45,887 nucleotides of DNA, taken from the NCBI GenBank assembly GCA_947259195.1, contig CAMYLC010000015.1, positions 1-45,887 on the forward strand, written 5' to 3'. The position numbers were made by a program, and so were the translations under genes. This stretch comes from Thermoanaerobaculia bacterium. Its GTDB lineage: Bacteria; Acidobacteriota; Thermoanaerobaculia; Multivoradales; JAHEKO01. The notes under the pieces were generated by a model, which did no database searches, was not told the origin of the DNA, and saw nothing but the letters and a program-made list of their open reading frames with translations. Below, piece by piece: positions 15,869 to 23,117 of the stretch (position 1 is the stretch's first letter; each line of letters opens with the position of its first letter).

Positions 15869-16789
15869 ATGAGTCCGATCATTCGTCCACCCCACCTCGA
15901 ACCGGGGGCCCAGGTCCGCGTCGTGGCGGCCTCGGGGCCGGTCGACCAGGAGCGGTTTGCTGCCGGTCTTCAAGCCCTCGAAGGGCGTTACGACCTCTGT
16001 TTCGAGGCGGCCGGCCTCTACGCCAGGGAAGGCTTTCTGGCGGGCAATGACGAGCATCGGCTGGAAGCGCTCAACGCCGCCATCGCCGACGCCGAATGCA
16101 GAGCCGTCTTCCTGGCGCGAGGTGGGTATGGACTGCTGCGAATCCTGGCGCAGGTCGATGGCAAGGCCCTGTTGGAGCACCCCAAACCGATAGTCGGCTT
16201 CTCCGACGTCACGGCGTTGCTCGCAGCTTGCTCTCAGGCGGGAGTTGCGGCGGTTCATGGGCCGATGATCAGTCAATTCGCGGCGCTCCCCCTAGAGGAC
16301 AGAGAAGCGCTCTTCAGGCTGCTCGAGAATCCAGAACCTGGCATTCTGTTGACCGGCCTCGAAGCGGTGGTTACAGGTGTTTCACGGGGACCCCTTCTGG
16401 GGGGCAATCTGGAGGTGCTGTCACGACTGCTGGGAACACCTCTCCAACCGCAGTTCAAGGGTGCAGTGCTCTTTCTCGAGGAGGTAGGGGAGCTTCCGTA
16501 TCGCGTCGATCGGCTCCTGACCCACTTCGAGTTGGCTGGCGTGCTGTCGCAGATTTCGGGCGTCGTGATCGGTGACTTCACCGATTGCGACGAGGTCGAG
16601 AACGAGATCGTTCAGCATCCGACGACGCGCGAGGTCCTCGTCGAGCGCCTGGGAAGGCTTCCGGTCCCGGTCGTGCTCGGCGGCACCTTCGGCCACGGTG
16701 AGCGCAACACGGCGCTACCCTATGGCACCCTGGTCCACCTGGATGCCACCAACGGCACCCTGGTCGCCCTCGAAGGCGCCGTCTCCTAA
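15869..16789 (+). CDS. LD-carboxypeptidase, peptidase family S66 (cytoplasmic)
   Basis: A 306-residue S66 serine peptidase without signal peptide. The catalytic triad is recognisable: Ser112 in IVGFSDVTALL, Glu204 in LFLEEVGELPYRVDRLL, and His276 in GGTFGHGERNTALPYG. Family motifs FLARGGYGLLRIL and GPMISQFA are also present. LdcA-type enzymes remove the terminal D-alanine from murein tetrapeptide so the tripeptide can be recycled. MccF-type immunity proteins share the fold, but the murein neighbours favour LdcA. It is divergent from the amidase lipoprotein gene (100 bases apart). A second, secreted S66 gene lies at 36483-37565. Confidence 0.9.
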   Translation: MSPIIRPPHLEPGAQVRVVAASGPVDQERFAAGLQALEGRYDLCFEAAGLYAREGFLAGNDEHRLEALNAAIADAECRAVFLARGGYGLLRILAQVDGKALLEHPKPIVGFSDVTALLAACSQAGVAAVHGPMISQFAALPLEDREALFRLLENPEPGILLTGLEAVVTGVSRGPLLGGNLEVLSRLLGTPLQPQFKGAVLFLEEVGELPYRVDRLLTHFELAGVLSQISGVVIGDFTDCDEVENEIVQHPTTREVLVERLGRLPVPVVLGGTFGHGERNTALPYGTLVHLDATNGTLVALEGAVS

Positions 16790-17102
16790 GGGTTGAGGCG
16801 TCCGTCGTACCTCCGGCCGACCTTTGAGGGCCTGGGGGTTGAAGCAACCTGCGCTTTGCGCGGTCGGTCCTTGAGGGCTTGGGGTCTTGGGCCATTCCCG
16901 AGGAACTGAGCGGTCGACTTGCTGGGGTCCGACGTGGGTCCCCCTCCCTCCCCGGCCGGCACGGGGCCCGGCCGCTTCAGCCTCAATGCTCCAGTGCTTC
17001 ATTGGTGATTGAGGGTTTGGCGTGGGGACCTCCAGGGGGTTCTTGCAGCGGAAGGGAGGATAGCCCCCTGGGGACCCACGTCGAACCCCAAAACGACAGC
17101 GG
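16790..17102. repeat. Intergenic mosaic repeat, copy 1 (convergent gene ends)
   Basis: A 313-base gene-free stretch between two convergent stop codons. It starts right after the stop with GGGTTGAGGCG, contains two TTGAGGGC(T/C)TGGGG-type units, a left half-arm of the palindrome (16924-16943) and then a full ~77-base core at 17013-17089. This core is the reverse complement of those at 36004-36081 and 40288-40366, with only a few differences. CGTCGTACCTCCGGCCGA near its start recurs at about 40225. No coding signal. Confidence 0.8.
17013..17089 (-). repeat. Near-palindromic repeat core, copy 1 (inverted orientation)
   Basis: Arms TTGGCGTGGGGACCTCCAGG and its imperfect partner CCCTGGGGACCCACGTCGAA enclose a central segment TTCTTGCAGCGG. 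Folded as RNA or extruded DNA it would give a long imperfect hairpin. It is the same element as copies 2 and 3 on the other strand. Confidence 0.75.
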
Positions 17103-19169
17103 TCAGTTGAACAGCTTCTCGTTGGAGATCAGCGGGGCAGTGGTGGCGTCGGCGTGGTCGCGGGCAAGTTGGATGCGACGTTCCCGGTCGGGCTCGCCGA
17201 GCAGGACGCTGACCTGGGCTCGCTTGAAGAGAGCCAGGGGGTAGGCTGGGTGGGACGCGGTGACGCTGTCCAGGTTGGCGGCCGCGTCGGTCAGCTGCCG
17301 GTTGGCGAGATAGAGGACTCCCAACTCTAGGTGATGGTCGAAGTCCTCCTCCTGGAGGACACGAGCCCGCTCGAAAGCGATGATCGCTCCCGGGCTGTCA
17401 CCGACCGACATTCTCATCTCACCCAATTTGAGCAACTCGGCTTGCGGGTCGCTCTTGAGGTTCGCGATGCGCTCCAGAAGCGAGCCCGCCTCCTGGACGC
17501 GACCCTGTCGCTCACGTATCTGAGCCAGGCATTCCAGCGCGGGTAGTTTGTCCGGCGTTGCGTCGAGAACGATCTCGAAGAGAGGCTCGGCCTCGCTCCA
17601 CTGCTGGAAGCGAAAGTGGTGCATGGCCAGGTAGTGCTGCAGGTCCACAGAGTCCGGACTGATCTGCCTCGCCTTGTCGAAGTACTCCAGGGCCGCCTCT
17701 TCATGACCCAGAACGGAATGGGCCACAGCCAAGCGGAGGGAAACGGCAGGGTTGTGGGGGTCGGCCGCGAGGACCCTCTCGAAGACCGGGATTGCGCTCT
17801 CGTAGTCGTGCTGTATGAAACGAGCGGAGCCGATATCGAGATCGTGGAAGAGGGCGACCATGTCCCTCGGATTGGGTGCATCGTCGCGCAGGACCGCGCC
17901 GCCTTCGGAGCCAACGTAACCCAGGCTCGCGAGCCGCTCCTTGGCTTCCTGTCCCAGGACGGCTCCCGAGTCATCGGGCCCGGAGAGAGATCGCTCCCAA
18001 TGGGTCCGGAGTGTTTCCATCACCTCGGGGTCGATCTCGAGCTGCCCCTGGAGATTTCTCGACTCGGCGGGATCGGTGGAGAGGTCGTAGATTTCCAGAT
18101 CTCCCGATCGGATGACCTTCGTGGAGCCGTCGATCGCCATGACCTGTGGCTGCCAGCCATATTGCAGGTAGGGTTTGGCTGCTTCTGCGAGCACAGTCTC
18201 GGCGCTGCCGCTCAGCAGATGGAGACCTTCGTGCTCGACTCCAGCCCAGCCTAGGATCGTGTCGAAGATCCGCCGCGTGCTGACGGGTTGATCGACTTGT
18301 CCTGCTGGGATTCCCGAGCCGACAACCATCAACGGAACCCGCATGACACCCTGGTAGAGCAGGTTGCCATGCAGGGCCTCACCGTGCTCCCCGAGGCCCT
18401 GACCATGGTCTCCGACGACCAGGATCTTCAGGGGCTGGCCTTCGAGTCGCGCTTCGAATGTTGCCACCAGGCGCCCGAGCTCCTGATCCAAGAACGCGAT
18501 CTCTCCGAGGTAGGGTGCTTCCGGGTACTTGGATCGGTAGGGCTCGGGGGGCTCGTAGGGCTCGTGAGGGTCGAAGTAGTGGACCCAGACAAACAGGGGT
18601 GAAGAGTCTTCTCGCTCCAGAAAATCGAGGGCCCGGTCGGTGGTCTCGTTGGCGGGCCGCTCGGCGATGTCGGCGGCGAGGTAGTCGTCGTAGTGGTCGA
18701 AGCCCGAAGACAAACCGAATTCGGCCGCCAGGGGAAAGGCGGAGACGAACGCCGCAGTCTTGTATCCAAGGGGCTTGAGTTTGCTCGCCAGGAGTCGCTC
18801 GGAATCGGCGAACCGCCGGCCGTTCTCATGAATGCCGTGCTCCGTGGGGTAGAGGCCGGTCAGGATGGAGGTGTGGGCCGGCAGGGTCATGGGGGCTGTG
18901 GCGTAGGCCTGGGAGAAGACCTGGCCGCGCTCGGCCAGTGCATTCAAAGCTGGTGTGTGGACCTTGTCCGTTTCGAGCCCCAGGGCGTCGGCCCGAGTCG
19001 TGTCGAGAGTGACCAGGAGAATGGAGGGTCTTTGCTGGGTATTGGTGTCCTGCGCTGCCGAAGAGGCGGTCTCCGAGGGCTCAGCGCCGCAGGCCGACAG
19101 CACGAGACTGATCGCCAGGAGGCCGGCACGATTGAGATCGAGCGCACGCATGATCGAAAAGCTGCCCAT
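17103..19169 (-). CDS. Sulfatase-like hydrolase lipoprotein with C-terminal TPR repeats
   Basis: A 688-residue lipoprotein: signal ending LVLSAC (Cys27). The alkaline-phosphatase/sulfatase fold follows, with metal motif LVTLDTTRAD, the active-site block ATAPMTLPAHTSILTG and VVGDHGQGLGEHGE. In true sulfatases the nucleophile is a Cys or Ser (C/SxPxR); here it is Thr95 (TLPAH), so formylglycine maturation is not possible and a phosphodiesterase or transferase-like reaction is more likely. From about residue 430 several TPR-type helix pairs follow (IPVFERVLAADPHNPA, AALEYFDKARQISPDS). The start is ATG 19169, behind GGGGGA; ATG 19151 is an alternative. Such sulfatase-TPR fusions are common in Acidobacteriota. 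The substrate is unknown. Confidence 0.85.
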   Translation of the reverse strand: MGSFSIMRALDLNRAGLLAISLVLSACGAEPSETASSAAQDTNTQQRPSILLVTLDTTRADALGLETDKVHTPALNALAERGQVFSQAYATAPMTLPAHTSILTGLYPTEHGIHENGRRFADSERLLASKLKPLGYKTAAFVSAFPLAAEFGLSSGFDHYDDYLAADIAERPANETTDRALDFLEREDSSPLFVWVHYFDPHEPYEPPEPYRSKYPEAPYLGEIAFLDQELGRLVATFEARLEGQPLKILVVGDHGQGLGEHGEALHGNLLYQGVMRVPLMVVGSGIPAGQVDQPVSTRRIFDTILGWAGVEHEGLHLLSGSAETVLAEAAKPYLQYGWQPQVMAIDGSTKVIRSGDLEIYDLSTDPAESRNLQGQLEIDPEVMETLRTHWERSLSGPDDSGAVLGQEAKERLASLGYVGSEGGAVLRDDAPNPRDMVALFHDLDIGSARFIQHDYESAIPVFERVLAADPHNPAVSLRLAVAHSVLGHEEAALEYFDKARQISPDSVDLQHYLAMHHFRFQQWSEAEPLFEIVLDATPDKLPALECLAQIRERQGRVQEAGSLLERIANLKSDPQAELLKLGEMRMSVGDSPGAIIAFERARVLQEEDFDHHLELGVLYLANRQLTDAAANLDSVTASHPAYPLALFKRAQVSVLLGEPDRERRIQLARDHADATTAPLISNEKLFN

Positions 19170-19195
19170 GGATTCCCCCAAAGGGCGACCTGCTT

Positions 19196-19204
19196 TGTAT
19201 AGCA
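19196..19204 (-). promoter_or_regulatory. Putative extended -10 promoter element of the sulfatase-TPR gene
   Basis: On the minus strand this reads TGCTATACA, an extended -10 (TGn plus TATACA, 5 of 6 bases matching the consensus), 27 bases before the start codon. The -35 is weak, as is usual for extended -10 promoters. Confidence 0.35.
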
Positions 19205-19294
19205 CAGCAGGTGGAAAGCCGAATGCGGGCAGCAGGGTCCTGGCTCCGAGATAAGATGCCCCGATCGTTCCACCGGGAAGGAGCCTGCGAACAA

Positions 19295-19585
19295 GTGCTT
19301 GAGACCCTTGCCAACGCCGTGACCTGGACCAGCAGCCTCGTGTGGGGGCCATCAACCATTGCGCTCACCTTCGGTACGGGGCTGTATCTGAGCCTGAGAT
19401 TCCGCTTCGTCCAGGTCCGGCGGCTCGGCGAGGCGTTCGCCGATTTCAAACCGGTCTCCAGGTCGGATGCCAAAGGCTCCTTGAGCCCGTTTCAGGCCTT
19501 AATGAGCGGTCTATCCGGCGTCGTTGCAGCCATGCTGAGGGGCACTCCCCCGACCGGGTCGGAGAGACTGGACACCCAAGCATGA
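19295..19585 (+). pseudogene. Remnant of an AGCS-family sodium:alanine/glycine symporter (internal deletion)
   Basis: A 96-residue frame whose first ~75 residues match the N-terminus of AGCS symporters: LETLANAVTWTSSLVWGP, FGTGLYLSLRF, FVQVRRLGEAF and SLSPFQALMSGLSG. Full-length members have about 450-500 residues and ten or more membrane segments. Here the sequence breaks after GLSGVV and ends ~20 residues later. The GTG start has AAGGAG 11 bases upstream, and the stop overlaps the next start as ATGA, as an intact operon gene would. The simplest reading is an in-frame deletion that kept both ends of the gene. It cannot work as a transporter as shown; it may have imported D/L-alanine or glycine in the murein pathway. 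Confidence 0.7.
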
Positions 19586-20607
19586 TTACCCTTCGGCACT
19601 ATCGACAGGAGCTCGAGCTTACCCACACCTTTCGCCTGGCGCGCGGAGCGAGTGATGTTCGTCAGACTCTCGTCCTGGAGTTGGAGGAGGAGGGGCTGAC
19701 GGGTCTGGGCGAGGCCGCGCCCATCGACCGCTATGACCAGGATTGCGCCTCGGCCGCCAGGGCCGCGGAAGCGATGGCGCAGCATTTGACCTCGCCGTTG
19801 GCCTACGACTCTGCGGCATCGAGCGTGGCCGTGCCTGGCGAAGTGGCCGCCGAAGCTGCCATGGACATGGCAGTTTGCGACCTGGCGGGCAAGAAGCTAG
19901 GCGTGCCCCTCTACGAGTTGATGGGGATTGACCCGCGCCAGGCGCCGGTAACCTCCTTCACGATCGGCATGGATACGCCCGAGGTCGTGGAGGCAAAGGT
20001 CAGAGAGGCCGGGGAGTACGAGGTGCTCAAGATCAAGATGGGCTCCGATGAAGATCGGCAGATCCTGGAGGCCGTTCGAGGGGTCACGGATCGCCCGCTG
20101 CGAGTGGATGCCAACGAGGGTTGGACCCTGGAGGGAGCACAGTCTCGGCTCGAGTGGCTCGAGTCCATGGGCGTGGAACTGGTGGAGCAACCGTTGCCGG
20201 CCGGGCAATTGGAGGAGATGCGGGAGCTGCGTCGCCTGAGCCCGCTACCGTTGTTTGCCGATGAGAGCGTATACCGCGCCGCGGACATTCCGCGATTGGC
20301 CGGAGCCTTCGATGGCATCAATATCAAGCTGATGAAGTGCGGTGGCCTCGGCGAGGCCCGCCGGATGATCGCCGTGGCCCGGGCCCATGGAATGCAGGTC
20401 ATGTTGGGTTGCATGGTGGAGTCGTCCCTGGCGATCACCGCCGCTGCCCACCTGTCTCCACTGGTCGATTTCGCCGATCTCGATGGCAACCTCTTGATCG
20501 ACAACGATCCCTTTGTTGGTGTCACCGTGAAGGGCGGGCGGCTCGTTCTGCCGGGAGGGCCGGGGTTGGGCGTGCGACCCCGCGCCGATCCCCCTGAAAA
20601 GCCATAG
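19582..20607 (+). CDS. Dipeptide epimerase (L-Ala-D/L-Glu epimerase, enolase superfamily)
   Basis: A 341-residue enolase-superfamily enzyme of the muconate-lactonizing subgroup. Catalytic lysines are in KIKMG (Lys150, Lys152) and IKLMKCGG (249-252); metal ligands are Asp176 (VDANEG), Glu202 (VEQPLP) and Asp227 (ADES). The N-terminal capping domain (THTFRLARGASDVRQTLVLEL) and the C-terminal GCMVESSLAIT match the YcjG/YkfB branch. The enzyme converts L-Ala-D-Glu from murein peptides into L-Ala-L-Glu so that ordinary dipeptidases can cleave it. ATG 19582 is taken because it overlaps the preceding stop and fits the family N-terminus. It is the first intact gene of a salvage operon (kinase, deacetylase, deaminase, symporter). 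Confidence 0.9.
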   Translation: MITLRHYRQELELTHTFRLARGASDVRQTLVLELEEEGLTGLGEAAPIDRYDQDCASAARAAEAMAQHLTSPLAYDSAASSVAVPGEVAAEAAMDMAVCDLAGKKLGVPLYELMGIDPRQAPVTSFTIGMDTPEVVEAKVREAGEYEVLKIKMGSDEDRQILEAVRGVTDRPLRVDANEGWTLEGAQSRLEWLESMGVELVEQPLPAGQLEEMRELRRLSPLPLFADESVYRAADIPRLAGAFDGINIKLMKCGGLGEARRMIAVARAHGMQVMLGCMVESSLAITAAAHLSPLVDFADLDGNLLIDNDPFVGVTVKGGRLVLPGGPGLGVRPRADPPEKP

Positions 20608-20647
20608 TCCTGTATTGTCATGACCTGTCAGGAGGAGGGTTGATCTC

Positions 20648-21544
20648 TTGCATTACGTCGTCGGCATAGATTCGGGTGGGACCAAGACGGTTGGCCTGTT
20701 GGCGGACGAGACCGGCCAGGTGCTCGCCAAGGCCCGCGGGGGAGGTGCCAACCTCGTCATCCACGGCGAGCTGAGCGTGGAAAAGGTGCTCTATCAGATC
20801 ATCGAGGACCTGGAGTCCCCTGGCCCCGTCGACGCCATCTGTCTCGGCATGGCCGGCGTGGATCGACCCGAGGAAAAGAAGCTGATTCAAGGCCTGTTGC
20901 GCCGGCTCGGTCTGCGAAAGGACATCCGCATCGTCAACGACGCCCTGATCGCCCTCGTAGCGGGAGCGGAGGAAGGGGTCGGGATCGTCGTGTCGGCCGG
21001 GACCGGATCGATCGCCTACGGCGTGGACCCCAGTGGCGAGACGGCTCGCTCCGGCGGTTGGGGCTATCTCCTGGGCGACGAGGGGTCCGCCTTCTGGTTG
21101 GGCCATGCGGCCGTTCGGCAGGGTGTGCGGGCGGTGGATGGCAGGGGGCCGGCGACGACGCTCTTCGACCGCATCTCCCAGAAGCTCGACCTGGACGTTC
21201 CCGACGGGCTCGTCAAGTGGTTCTATGACCAGGAGCGCTCCCGTGATCGAGTGGCCAAGTTGGCCAGCGTGGTCGAGGAAGCGGCCGAGGACGGTGACGT
21301 GGCCGCGAACTCGCTGCTGGATCAGGCGGCGCAGCACCTGGCCCGGGCGGCCAGAGCCGTCGACAGGAAGCTGACCTTCACTGACGGCTACCCGTTGGTG
21401 CTGGCAGGGGGCGCCTTCCGAGCCTGCCCCAGTCTCTTCGAGCGAGTCGAGAGTAATCTCGATCTACCCAAGGCCGAGGTCATCCGCTTGGAGAAGGAAC
21501 CGGCTACCGGCGCGGTGACTTTGGCCCTCGAACTCCTCAGCTGA
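20648..21544 (+). CDS. BadF/BcrA-type amino-sugar kinase (GlcNAc/MurNAc kinase-like)
   Basis: A 298-residue ASKHA-fold kinase. The phosphate-1 loop is GIDSGGTKTVGLLAD at the N-terminus, the catalytic Asp is in IVNDALIAL, and the adenosine-side motif is VVSAGTGSIAYGVD followed by GGWGYLLGDEGS. That pattern is the BadF/BadG/BcrA ATPase family, which includes eukaryotic-type N-acetylglucosamine kinase and the MurNAc/GlcNAc kinase MurK. The start is TTG 20648, eight bases behind GGAGGAGGG. With MurQ, a deacetylase and a deaminase in the window, phosphorylation of imported MurNAc and/or GlcNAc at O6 is the best guess. Which sugar it uses is not visible. Confidence 0.85.
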   Translation: MHYVVGIDSGGTKTVGLLADETGQVLAKARGGGANLVIHGELSVEKVLYQIIEDLESPGPVDAICLGMAGVDRPEEKKLIQGLLRRLGLRKDIRIVNDALIALVAGAEEGVGIVVSAGTGSIAYGVDPSGETARSGGWGYLLGDEGSAFWLGHAAVRQGVRAVDGRGPATTLFDRISQKLDLDVPDGLVKWFYDQERSRDRVAKLASVVEEAAEDGDVAANSLLDQAAQHLARAARAVDRKLTFTDGYPLVLAGGAFRACPSLFERVESNLDLPKAEVIRLEKEPATGAVTLALELLS

Positions 21545-21563
21545 TGTCTGGCCCGCATAGATC

Positions 21564-22328
21564 ATGAAGGCCAAAGCAGAGAAACGACTCATCGTCAATG
21601 CCGACGATCTGGGGCGGACTCCGGGTATCAACGCCGGGATCTTCGAAGCGCACAGCCAGGGCCTGGTGACGAGCGCGACGCTCATGGTGGGTTTCTTTGC
21701 GGCAGAGGAGGCGGCAGAGGTCTGGAGCCGCAGCCCTGGGATCGGCATCGGCCTGCACGTCGGGCTGACTGGAGGGCGACCACTCCTGCCACCCGAGAGA
21801 GTCCCCAGCCTGGTCGATTGGGAAGGGAGGTTCCCAGCCAAACCGGAGGGCCTCGCTGGAGCTCACCGCGACGAGGTCATGGCCGAGGTGGAAGCGCAAT
21901 TCGAGCGATTCCGCGTCCTCACCGGTAGGCTGCCGACCCATCTGGACAGCCACCATCACTCTCATCGTCTACCCGTGGTCTGCGATGCCCTGGTGAGCAT
22001 TGCAGGCAGGTATGGCCTTCCGGTCCGCAACACCTCGGCAGAGGTGGGCCAGCAGCTGCGCCGGGAGGGGATTGCGACCACCGACATCTTCATCGAAGAG
22101 TTCTTCGGCAACGGAGCGCGGCTCGAGGTTCTCTTGAGGATTCTGGGCGGCCTCGGCACTGGCGTGACCGAGCTCATGTGTCATCCGGCAAGGGTCGACG
22201 AGGCGCTGCGTCTCGACAGCAGTTATGTGGATGAGCGTGAACAGGAGCTCGCGGTCTTGACCCATCCCGAGGCGATCCGAGCCATTCGGGAAGAGGGTAT
22301 CGTCCTGACCCACTTCGGAGAGCTTTGA
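21564..22328 (+). CDS. YdjC/ChbG-family carbohydrate deacetylase
   Basis: A 254-residue protein of the ChbG/YdjC deacetylase family. Metal-site motifs: LIVNADDLGRTPGINAGI (Asp14-Asp15), GIGLHVGLTGG (His65) and THLDSHHHSHRLPVV (His126, His130-132, His134), followed by a C-terminal MCHPA motif. Known members remove the N-acetyl group from chitooligosaccharides. Here it sits between an amino-sugar kinase and a NagB-like deaminase, exactly where NagA would be expected, so deacetylation of GlcNAc-6-phosphate is a reasonable inference. No NagA is seen in the window. The next gene starts inside its stop codon. Confidence 0.87.
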   Translation: MKAKAEKRLIVNADDLGRTPGINAGIFEAHSQGLVTSATLMVGFFAAEEAAEVWSRSPGIGIGLHVGLTGGRPLLPPERVPSLVDWEGRFPAKPEGLAGAHRDEVMAEVEAQFERFRVLTGRLPTHLDSHHHSHRLPVVCDALVSIAGRYGLPVRNTSAEVGQQLRREGIATTDIFIEEFFGNGARLEVLLRILGGLGTGVTELMCHPARVDEALRLDSSYVDEREQELAVLTHPEAIRAIREEGIVLTHFGEL

Positions 22329-23065
22329 ACGTCCTTGTCCAGAGCGATCCGCGAGCCGCAGCGAGGACGGTCGCGGCGGTGATCGCGGCGGCAGCCAGTG
22401 ACGAGCCGAGCCTGGTCCTGGGGCTGCCAACCGGCCGCACGCCGATTCCCGTCTACGAGGAACTGACGAAGCGACACGCCCGGCAGGGCCTGGATCTGTC
22501 CCGGGCCAGAGCCTTCAATCTCGACGAGTTGCTCATCCCCAGGGATCACCCGGCTTCGTTTCGAAGCTTCATGCGTCGCCACGCCTGGGCGCATATCGGT
22601 TTGGACCCCGAGCGTTGCGACATCCCCGACGGGGAGGCCGATCCGGAGATCGAATGCGCGCGCTACGACAGCGCGGTGGTTGCGGCTGGAGGCCTGGACC
22701 TGGTGTTCCTGGGTGTCGGAGCCGACGGCCATGTGGCCTACAATCTGCCGGGCCCGCCTCTTCCTTCGACCCACGTCGTGGAGCTTTCCGCGGATCTCGC
22801 CGAATCTCTGGAGGTGCCCGCGAACTGGCGGCCCTTGAAGGCGATCACCATGGGCATGGGAGCGCTGCTGTCCGCCCGGCGACTCGTGATGCTGGCTGTC
22901 GGCCAGACCAAGGCGAAAGCGGTGCGTGCCCTGCTAGAAGGCCCAGAGACCCCCACGTGGCCCTGTTCGCTGCTCCGAGGCCACGCCCACTTCGATGTAG
23001 TTCTCGATCTCGCTGCGGCCGGAGGTGAGTGGCCGGCGGCGAAACGTATAATGCCGCGCGGATGA
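22325..23065 (+). CDS. Glucosamine-6-phosphate deaminase-like protein (NagB family)
   Basis: A 246-residue NagB/6-phosphogluconolactonase-fold protein. LGLPTGRTPIPVYEEL binds phosphate, FNLDELL carries the base Asp67, and LGVGADGHVAYNLPG carries Asp134 and His136. In E. coli NagB the triad is Asp141-His143-Glu148; the position of Glu148 is Leu141 here, which is unusual and may alter ring opening. The start is TTG, overlapping the deacetylase stop, so the two are tightly coupled. The expected reaction is GlcN-6-phosphate to fructose-6-phosphate plus ammonia in the cytoplasm. The family is certain; the exact activity is less so because of the missing Glu. Confidence 0.85.
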   Translation: MNVLVQSDPRAAARTVAAVIAAAASDEPSLVLGLPTGRTPIPVYEELTKRHARQGLDLSRARAFNLDELLIPRDHPASFRSFMRRHAWAHIGLDPERCDIPDGEADPEIECARYDSAVVAAGGLDLVFLGVGADGHVAYNLPGPPLPSTHVVELSADLAESLEVPANWRPLKAITMGMGALLSARRLVMLAVGQTKAKAVRALLEGPETPTWPCSLLRGHAHFDVVLDLAAAGGEWPAAKRIMPRG

Positions 23066-23117
23066 TCCAATCCCTTCGAACAGGGCTTCGGCGAGTGCGC
23101 AACCGGGACGTTGACGC

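Noticed and set aside
15869..16789. MccF-type microcin immunity as the role of the S66 protein
   Set aside because: The fold is shared, but no microcin genes are present and the neighbour is a murein amidase, so LD-carboxypeptidase is preferred.
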